Below, piece after piece: positions 12,339-17,615 of a stretch of 17,615 bases of DNA. The translations under genes were made by a program, and so were the position numbers. The number at the start of each line of letters is the position of its first letter. Positions within the stretch are counted from its first letter, which is position 1. Source of the DNA: CAZHLD01 sp964533185 (GTDB taxonomy: Bacteria; Acidobacteriota; Terriglobia; Acidiferrales; UBA7541). The notes under the pieces were generated by a model. That model did no database searches. It was given only the letters and a program-made list of their open reading frames with translations, and was not told the origin of the DNA. The DNA is taken from assembly GCA_964533185.1 (NCBI GenBank), contig CAZHLD010000069.1, forward strand, positions 1 to 17,615, given 5' to 3'.

Positions 12339-13715
12339 ATGAACAGCGAGAGAAGAAAGTTCCTGCATGGCGCGGCGATGTTGGGAGGAGGCCTATTTGC
12401 TTCCCGAAGCATGGCGGACACACAACACGAACAACACACGCAGCCCGCGAAAAAGCCCGGGACGCAAACGAGGCTAGCGCCGCCCGGAAAGCCGTTGGAG
12501 TCCTTTCAGCCCACTGATGTCTTGACACCGGTGCTCACCCTGGACGTGCCCAATCTTCCGTTCAAGGTGGAGAACGGCGTCAAGGTCTTCCACCTCATCG
12601 CGGAACCTGTCAGGCGCCAGCTTCTGCCGTTCAAGACGATGGAGGTCTGGGGCTACAACGGAAGCTGTCCCGGCCCAACAATCCAGGCAAATCAAGGCGA
12701 CCGGGTGCGTATCGTCTTTGACAACCATCTGCCCGAATCCACCACGATTCACTGGCACGGCCTCGAAGTTCCCATCGACATGGACGGTGTCCCGTATGTC
12801 AGCCAGAAGCCCGTCCCACCCGGCGGACGATACATCTACGAGTTCACCTTGCACCAGGAAGGCACCTACTTCTACCACTCGCACGGCGCCATGCAGGAGA
12901 TGATGGGCATGATCGGCATGTTCATCCTGCATCCCAAGAGAGCGTACCTACCGCGTGTGGATCACGACTTCGGGATCATCCTGCAGGGCTGGGCCATCCT
13001 GCCGAACAACTCCGTTCCGAACACCGCGAACATGGAGTTCAACTGGCTTACGTTCAACGGGGTCTCGGGGCCCGCCACGACACCGCTTCTGGTGCGGCTG
13101 GGCAGCCGCGCGCGCATCCGCATCGTCAACCTGGGGATGGACCACCATCCCATTCACTTGCATGGTCACCAGTTTTTCATCACGGGCACCGAGGGAGGGC
13201 GCGCCCCCGAGTCAACCTGGTACCCGACCAACACGGTGCTGGTCGGTGTCGCCCAGGCCCGAGATATTGAGTTTGACGCGAAGTATCCGGGAGACTGGAT
13301 GCTCCACTGCCACCTCCCGCATCACATGATGAACAGCATGTCCGACTTGCTGGGCGAACGGATGATTACCACCGCGGCGACCAATGAACCCCAAGCCCGG
13401 AGCCAGATGCAGACGATGGCAGAAAGCATCGGAGTCGCGCACCTCCACCATGCGCCCATCGCTGCCAATGCAAGTGACGTGCCCGGCTTCCCGCAGGACG
13501 CCTTCATGGAGATGGGCATGGACGCGGCCGTCGCCAAGCCGGAGACCTACGGCCTGCCAGAGAACTGGAGCGCCGCCATGATGGGCATGATGACTATGGT
13601 TCGGATTCTGCCGCCGGAGAAGTACGACGAAATCATGGCTCTGAAACGAGAAGGCGTGAAGGGAAAACCCGCAGACAGTCCTGCGCCTCAACATCCCCAC
13701 GGTAGCGGCAAATGA
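12339..13715 (+). CDS. Two-domain multicopper oxidase (probable copper/cuprous oxidase)
   Basis: A 458-residue periplasmic oxidase with a twin-arginine-like signal (ERRKFLHGAAMLGGGLFA, 4-21). Copper ligands: HWHG at 138-141 and HSHG at 180-183 in domain 1 (T2/T3), then HPIHLHGH at 270-277 and HCHLPHH at 323-329 in domain 2, with Cys324, His270 and His329 as T1 ligands and Met334 as the likely axial ligand. Only about 87 residues separate HSHG and HPIHLHGH, so the central domain of CueO-type enzymes is absent. With the T1 site in the last domain this fits a two-domain, probably trimeric, enzyme. A Met/His-rich tail (about 345-458) follows and may bind copper. The start is chosen from the AAGGAGA ribosome binding site and Tat signal. 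It lies between cytochrome c and TolC genes; detoxifying Cu(I) is the likely role, but phenol or nitrite substrates cannot be excluded. Confidence 0.88.
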   Translation: MNSERRKFLHGAAMLGGGLFASRSMADTQHEQHTQPAKKPGTQTRLAPPGKPLESFQPTDVLTPVLTLDVPNLPFKVENGVKVFHLIAEPVRRQLLPFKTMEVWGYNGSCPGPTIQANQGDRVRIVFDNHLPESTTIHWHGLEVPIDMDGVPYVSQKPVPPGGRYIYEFTLHQEGTYFYHSHGAMQEMMGMIGMFILHPKRAYLPRVDHDFGIILQGWAILPNNSVPNTANMEFNWLTFNGVSGPATTPLLVRLGSRARIRIVNLGMDHHPIHLHGHQFFITGTEGGRAPESTWYPTNTVLVGVAQARDIEFDAKYPGDWMLHCHLPHHMMNSMSDLLGERMITTAATNEPQARSQMQTMAESIGVAHLHHAPIAANASDVPGFPQDAFMEMGMDAAVAKPETYGLPENWSAAMMGMMTMVRILPPEKYDEIMALKREGVKGKPADSPAPQHPHGSGK

Positions 13716-13743
13716 CCGGTACGACAGAAAAGGAGAGGTTTCG

Positions 13744-15222
13744 ATGAGGAATGCTATCAAGAAGCTCGCGGCAAGTGTGATTGTCATTCTGTTATTTGAG
13801 GCTACTTCTGTCTCGGCACAGCAGCACGCCACCCATCCGCAGCAGCCTCCGCCGTCACCGGAGGCCGCTCGGGAAAAGCACGACATGCAACAAATGGGGC
13901 GGATCTCGGTCGTGAAGCCCGAGTTCCCGAGGCTGGGTAGGTCGCAGGAGCGTCCAACAGGGCCGCTCATTCGGCTCGAACAACTAGAACAGATGGCCTT
14001 GGCAAGCAACCCGACGCTGACGCAGGCCAGCGCCGAAATCCGCGCGAGCAAGGCCCGTCAGTTGCAGTCCGGCCTCTACCCCAACCCCACCGTCGGATAC
14101 TCCGGTGAAGAAATACGCGGCGGTTCGTTCGGTAGCGGCCAGCAAGGCTTCTTTGTCTCGCAGACCTTTGTGACAGGCGGCAAACTGGGCCTCAATCGCA
14201 AGATTCTCGGCCATGAAACCCGCATCTCGGAAATCGAAGCCGAAGAGCAGCGCCTTCGCGTTCTGAACGGTGTTCGGCTTGCCTATTATCGAGTCTTGGC
14301 CGCACAGGAGATGCTCGACACGAAAAAGGACCTTGCGCGAATCGCGGGCGAGACGGTGAAGACCGCGCGGCAGCTTCGAAACGTCGGCCAGGCCGACGAA
14401 TCCGAAGTCTTGCAGGCCGAAGTGGAACAGCTGCAGGTCGAGATGGCTGTGCGGAAGCAGGAGAACACGTTGCTGCAGTCATGGCGTGCATTGGCGGCGA
14501 TGGTAGGGAATCCTGCCCTTGAAGTGGGAACGGTGGAAGGCAACCTCGAGAAAGATATGCCCGACTTGGACGAGGAGCAGGTCATCGCTACCCTCGTGGA
14601 AGCCAGTCCGGCGGTGAAGATCGCTCAGGCTTCGGTGGACCGCGCCCAGACCGTTCTCCTGCGCGAGCGGCGCGAGCCGATTCCGGATATCGAGGTGCGC
14701 GGCGGATTGCAACAGAACCGCGAGCGCCTCGATGGCACAGGGCGGCGGGTGGGTCTGCAAGGCTTTGCCGAGGTCGGAGTGCAGCTTTACCTCTTCAACC
14801 GAAACCAGGGGAGCATTCAAGCAGCCAGGGCCAACATCGAACGCTCTCAGTACGAAGCGAAGCGTGTTGATCTCGTGCTGCGAGAGCGTGGAGCAGGCGT
14901 AGTCCAGATGTATCGCAACTCGCAGATCATGGTGGACCAGTATCGCACTCAACTGCTGCCCCGCGCGCAGAGGGCCCATGAACTCATGGTCCAGAAATAC
15001 GGACTCATGCTGGCCTCGTATCCCGAAGTCCTGAATGTACAGAGGACGCTTTTTCAGCTTCAGACCTACTACATTTCCGCACTGGAAGGCCTCTGGATGA
15101 ACGCCATCATCCTGCGCGGCTTGCTCCTGACCGATGGGTTGGAAGCGCCGGCCCGGCCAGGTCAGATTGACATGCCCGTGCGCGAAATCAACGTGCCTCG
15201 CGCCATCTCGATGGAGAAGTAG
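13744..15222 (+). CDS. TolC/CzcC-type outer-membrane efflux protein
   Basis: A 492-residue outer-membrane factor of the OEP family (CusC/CzcC side). It has a signal peptide (residues 1-25, ending VSAQ), a linker rich in His/Pro/Gln, then the duplicated OEP architecture. The first repeat has LEQMALASNPTLTQASAEIRA (about 82-102) and the PNPTVGYSG turn; the second has LVEASPAVKIAQASVDRAQ and PDIEVRGG, separated by long coiled-coil helices. Such proteins form trimeric channels joining a periplasmic adaptor and an RND pump. Neither partner is present downstream, where about 90 bases hold a His-rich fragment and then an unrelated NUDIX gene. It has a good AAAGGAG ribosome binding site and is 28 bases from the oxidase stop. 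Metal rather than drug efflux is inferred from the copper context. Confidence 0.88.
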   Translation: MRNAIKKLAASVIVILLFEATSVSAQQHATHPQQPPPSPEAAREKHDMQQMGRISVVKPEFPRLGRSQERPTGPLIRLEQLEQMALASNPTLTQASAEIRASKARQLQSGLYPNPTVGYSGEEIRGGSFGSGQQGFFVSQTFVTGGKLGLNRKILGHETRISEIEAEEQRLRVLNGVRLAYYRVLAAQEMLDTKKDLARIAGETVKTARQLRNVGQADESEVLQAEVEQLQVEMAVRKQENTLLQSWRALAAMVGNPALEVGTVEGNLEKDMPDLDEEQVIATLVEASPAVKIAQASVDRAQTVLLRERREPIPDIEVRGGLQQNRERLDGTGRRVGLQGFAEVGVQLYLFNRNQGSIQAARANIERSQYEAKRVDLVLRERGAGVVQMYRNSQIMVDQYRTQLLPRAQRAHELMVQKYGLMLASYPEVLNVQRTLFQLQTYYISALEGLWMNAIILRGLLLTDGLEAPARPGQIDMPVREINVPRAISMEK

Positions 15223-15224
15223 TC

Positions 15225-15312
15225 ATGCGTCTCCGAAACATCGTCCTCGAGCACCTGGCCCAACTTCCAAAAAAAGCACGCCGGGGGCGGTCACGGCCAG
15301 CACAAACACTGA
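15225..15312 (+). pseudogene. short His-rich remnant or frameshifted mini-gene after tolC
   Basis: ATG 15225 follows the tolC stop by 2 bases and has a well-placed GGAG (15213-15216), as if a further operon gene began here. The frame starts MRLRNIVLEHLAQLPKK, reaches a run of seven A (15269-15275), and then continues in a different frame as KKHAGGGHGQHKH and a TGA (15310-15312). Two readings fit: a 28-residue His-rich peptide carrying a one-base insertion in the A-run (biological or sequencing), or a deletion scar joining the start of one pump gene to the end of another. HKH-stop also ends the cytochrome c gene. Confidence 0.45.
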
Positions 15313-15325
15313 ATTGCACGTCCCA

Positions 15326-15342
15326 GGCCCGCCAGCAGGGCC
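15326..15342 (+). terminator. weak candidate terminator after the copper cluster
   Basis: GGCCC (15326-15330) / GGGCC (15338-15342) forms a 5-bp stem with a 7-base loop, 14 bases past the remnant stop. The short T-runs start about 10 bases further on, so this is a poor intrinsic terminator and is listed only as a candidate. The rest of 15313-15441 holds nothing I recognise. Confidence 0.25.
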
Positions 15343-15441
15343 AAGTCACCCCCGTTTTCCAGTTTTCATTTTCCCGCTTCTGTTCTTTAATGCGCTTTGG
15401 GCATTCCCCATGCCCGCCACTCCATTACCCCTGGAGCCTCT

Positions 15442-15981
15442 ATGCCACGCGCTCGCGTCCTGAAGTCCAGAGCCATCTACTCCGGCCCCGTCTTCGGCGT
15501 TCGCCAGGACCGCGTCATCGAGCCGGGCGGCATTCGCGTCGTTCGCGACGTTGTCACCCATCACGGCTCGGTCGTACTTCTGCCCGTGCTCGCCGACCGC
15601 CGCATCCTCCTCGTCCGCCAGTACCGCCACGCCGTCGGCCAATTCCTCTGGGAGCTTGTCGCCGGACGCATCGAGCTTGGCGAGCCTCCCCTCACCGCCG
15701 CGCGTCGCGAGTTGCTCGAAGAGACCGGCTACACCGCCCGCCGCTTCAGGAAGCTGCTGGACGTCTTCCCCACTCCCGGCTTCGTCTCCGAGCGCATGAT
15801 CGTCTTCGCCGCCACTTACCTCACCGCCGGCCGCGCCCGCCCCGAATCCGACGAACGCATCACCTCTCGCGCCTTCTCTCTGCGCCAGCTCGAACGCATG
15901 ATCCGCCGCGGCACACTGCGCGACGCCAAATCCATCGCCGGCCTCCTCTACTATTCCCGTTTCATCCGTTCCCGCTCTTGA
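15442..15981 (+). CDS. NUDIX hydrolase, ADP-ribose pyrophosphatase type
   Basis: A 179-residue NUDIX hydrolase. The full Nudix box is present: Gly75, Glu81, Arg89-Glu90, Glu93-Glu94 and Gly96 (GRIELGEPPLTAARRELLEE and following). Downstream FPTPGFVSERM (about 109-119) is the Pro/Gly motif typical of ADP-ribose pyrophosphatases, which cleave ADP-ribose to AMP and ribose 5-phosphate. The start ATG 15442 has GGAG at about 7 bases. An in-frame extension to 15397 lacks family character. Base use returns to the C-rich style here, marking the end of the copper cluster. Exact substrate is inferred from family features. Confidence 0.88.
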   Translation: MPRARVLKSRAIYSGPVFGVRQDRVIEPGGIRVVRDVVTHHGSVVLLPVLADRRILLVRQYRHAVGQFLWELVAGRIELGEPPLTAARRELLEETGYTARRFRKLLDVFPTPGFVSERMIVFAATYLTAGRARPESDERITSRAFSLRQLERMIRRGTLRDAKSIAGLLYYSRFIRSRS

Positions 15982-16031
15982 TTCGCTGAATGGCGTTCTC
16001 TTGGCTCCACCCGAGAGCCCAGTCCCTCTTG

Positions 16032-16066
<35 letters not shown>

Positions 16067-16146
16067 CTTCTCCTTGACTTCCCTCCCCCGCGGGAGTTTA
16101 CTTCCCCCGGAGCATCCATCCCTACAGCCGCTCCCGGGAGCCGCTC

Positions 16147-16626
16147 ATGGTCCATCGAGGCATTGCAACGCTCGCCGGCCTGCTCATGGTTTCCTTTCTG
16201 CTGCTCAGTCACTACGAGCCGCAGTTCTTTCTTCTGCACTTCTACCAGTCGCTCATCTACCTGGTGATCATCCTCATGCTCTTTTACTTCGAGGACCGCT
16301 ACGCCTACATGCTCGGCATGATCGCCCCGGCCTTCTGGCTGCTGCTCACCTACGCCACCGGCCTCCTCGGCGGCGCCTGGCATCAGGTCTCCCGGCTGAT
16401 GCACGCTCAATTGCCCAACAACCGCGTCAGCATGCTCGCCGCCATCACCGCCGTTCTTAGCCTGCTGATGATCATCTTCTGCTTCTATCGCTGGAAGCGC
16501 GAGTTCTCCGGCCTCGGCAAGGGCCGCACCACTTTCCTGGTCAGCCTGGTCGTCGTCATCATCTATTACGCCGTCCTTGTCACCTGGTTCTGGCGCTCCA
16601 TCCCCCAAACCCCCGCCACCGGATAG
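16147..16626 (+). CDS. Five-helix integral membrane protein of unknown function
   Basis: I recognise no family. The 159-residue protein has five predicted membrane helices at about 5-21, 34-48, 54-75, 96-114 and 128-149. Short loops contain a conserved-looking HYEPQFFLLHFYQS (22-35) and a basic segment YRWKREFSGLGKGR (114-127) that would face the cytoplasm. No catalytic motif is visible. The start ATG 16147 has GGGAG 6-8 bases upstream. It is followed after about 120 bases by the DNA polymerase X gene, which has its own promoter-like signal, so cotranscription is not required. Confidence 0.7.
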   Translation: MVHRGIATLAGLLMVSFLLLSHYEPQFFLLHFYQSLIYLVIILMLFYFEDRYAYMLGMIAPAFWLLLTYATGLLGGAWHQVSRLMHAQLPNNRVSMLAAITAVLSLLMIIFCFYRWKREFSGLGKGRTTFLVSLVVVIIYYAVLVTWFWRSIPQTPATG

Positions 16627-16708
16627 CGCGCCTCGCCTGACTTGCACCACTTCCGCGAAGGGCCAGCCCCTCCTCCGGCCCCTCTTCTTCTTCCCTGCTC
16701 TCTACCCG

Positions 16709-16741
16709 CTGTGTGCTCTGTGCCTCTGCGGCTATAATGTC
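16709..16741 (+). promoter_or_regulatory. family E repeat copy 2 carrying the polX -10 box
   Basis: CTCTGTGCCTCTGCGGCTA (16716-16734) matches the repeat at 7055-7073 at 18 of 19 bases and runs directly into TATAAT (16733-16738), a perfect -10 box. No good -35 is present 17 bases upstream. The polX ATG begins 7 bases after the -10 box and has no ribosome binding site, so a leaderless or near-leaderless transcript is predicted. Confidence 0.55.
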
Positions 16742-16745
16742 TGCC

Positions 16746-17615
16746 ATGGACAACCGCGACGTCGCCCGCATCCTCCGCGAGACCGCTCAGCTCCTTGAGA
16801 TCGACGGCGCCATGATCGGCCGCTATCGCAGCTACGAGCGCGCCGCCGAACTCCTCGGCAGCCTTTCCGAGCCCGTCGCCGAGCTGGCCAAGGACCCTGA
16901 AAAACTCACTGCTCTTCCAGGCATCGGCGACCGCATGGCCGAGCACATCCGCGAAGTCCTGGCCAAGGGCGACTACAGCCTGCGCCTGAAGCTGCTCAAG
17001 AAATACCCGCAGACCATCCTCGACCTGCTCACCCTGCAATCGCTCGGCCCCAAGAAAGTCGCCTTGCTCTGGCGCACCTTCAAGGCTGGCACCGTCGAGC
17101 AGGTGGAAAAACTCGCCCGCGAAGGCAAGCTCCGCCTGCTCCCCGGCTTCGGCGAAAAAAGCGAGCAGAACATCCTCAAAGCCGTCGAAGTCTTCAAGAA
17201 ATCCTCCGGCCGCTTCCTCATCTCCACCGCCGACGAAACCGCCGCGAAACTCATCGCCTACATCCTCGAGGCTGGTAAGAAAGTCGAATCGGTCACCCCC
17301 GCTGGCTCGCTGCGCCGCGGCAAGGAAACCGTCGGCGACCTCGACCTCCTGCTGACCCTCGCCCCCGCCCGTCACACGCAGAAAGACGTGGACGCCATCG
17401 CCGACCACATCCTGAAATACCCCGGCATCGACCAAATACTCGCCCGCGGCGAAAACAAAGTCAGCTTCCGCCTCTCCAACCACCTGCAAGTGGACGTTCG
17501 CCTGCTCGAACAGGAAAACTTCGGCGCCGCCCTGCTCTATTTCACCGGCTCAAAGGAGCACAACGTCACCCTGCGCGGCCGCGCCAACAAACTGGGCTAC
17601 ACGCTCAACGAATAC
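16746..17615 (+). CDS. polX: DNA polymerase/3'-5' exonuclease family X (PolX), 3' end beyond window
   Basis: The first 290 codons are open to the window end; the full protein is normally about 570 residues with a C-terminal PHP exonuclease domain not seen here. The N-terminal 8-kDa-like domain with a helix-hairpin-helix LPGIGDRMAEHI (57-68) is followed by a second HhH (LLPGFGEKSEQNI, 131-143). The palm has the nucleotidyl-transferase motif GSLRRGKETVGDLDLLL (187-203) with metal-binding Asp198 and Asp200, a third Asp at 250 (LQVDVRL) and FTGSKEHN (266-273). PolX fills short gaps in base-excision repair. ATG 16746 is chosen from the conserved MDNRDVARILRE-type start. Codon use is strongly C-ending, like rarA. 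Confidence 0.92.
   Translation, partial: MDNRDVARILRETAQLLEIDGAMIGRYRSYERAAELLGSLSEPVAELAKDPEKLTALPGIGDRMAEHIREVLAKGDYSLRLKLLKKYPQTILDLLTLQSLGPKKVALLWRTFKAGTVEQVEKLAREGKLRLLPGFGEKSEQNILKAVEVFKKSSGRFLISTADETAAKLIAYILEAGKKVESVTPAGSLRRGKETVGDLDLLLTLAPARHTQKDVDAIADHILKYPGIDQILARGENKVSFRLSNHLQVDVRLLEQENFGAALLYFTGSKEHNVTLRGRANKLGYTLNEY

Noticed and set aside
12067..12528. Antisense open frames across the cytochrome c/oxidase junction
   Set aside because: No recognisable domains or ribosome binding site, and both overlapped + genes carry complete haem and copper motifs.
15225..15989. Open frame from the tolC-adjacent ATG through the NUDIX gene
   Set aside because: Beyond the first 17 codons it is a shadow frame of the NUDIX gene. 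Only the short start and the His-rich stretch in another frame were kept as a possible remnant.

Overview
The window looks like chromosomal DNA of a GC-rich, Gram-negative-type bacterium, most likely an Acidobacteriota member (Koribacter/Terriglobia-like). The grounds are the run trpS-scpA-scpB-rluB-hisC, the style of the proteins, and pyrimidine-rich intergenic DNA full of short dispersed repeats. The phylum call is an inference from gene order and sequence style; no database search was possible. No rRNA, tRNA, CRISPR array, transposase or integrase was found.

Layout. 1-2739 (+): repeat-rich leader, rarA, and an overlapping exported beta-propeller protein. 2740-2987: pyrimidine-rich repeat block. 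2988-9636 (-): a housekeeping run that reads, in transcription order, acyl-CoA dehydrogenase, trpS, scpA, scpB, rluB-type pseudouridine synthase, hisC, CoA-binding protein. 9697-11034 (-): LytTR response regulator, then an exported cupin. 11035-11212: divergent control region with two copies of a perfect palindrome. 11213-15222 (+): His-rich exported protein, membrane-anchored cytochrome c, two-domain multicopper oxidase, TolC/CzcC-type outer-membrane protein; this looks like a copper-handling or metal-efflux cluster that has lost its pump. 15225-15312: a very short His-rich remnant or small ORF. 15442-17615 (+): NUDIX hydrolase, five-helix membrane protein, and the first 290 codons of a family X DNA polymerase that runs off the window.

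Two themes go beyond ordinary annotation. First, several families of short pyrimidine-rich repeats, all lying in one orientation whatever the gene direction, are built into gene boundaries. They encode part of a signal peptide, the C-termini of at least two enzymes, a stop codon, a ribosome binding site and a perfect -10 box. The + strand is also markedly C-rich over genes of both directions, so + genes favour C-ending codons and - genes G-ending codons. This skew fades over the cytochrome c/oxidase/TolC cluster, whose genes also have strong Shine-Dalgarno sequences. Second, individual proteins carry oddities: an in-frame segment of about 70 residues in tryptophanyl-tRNA synthetase next to an apparent iron-sulfur motif, and Glu in place of the catalytic Asp in the pseudouridine synthase.

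Working together: scpA/scpB encode the condensin partners of Smc, rarA and polX act in DNA replication and repair, and trpS and hisC serve translation and histidine synthesis. The cytochrome c, oxidase and outer-membrane protein form one apparent transcription unit acting in the periplasm and outer membrane.
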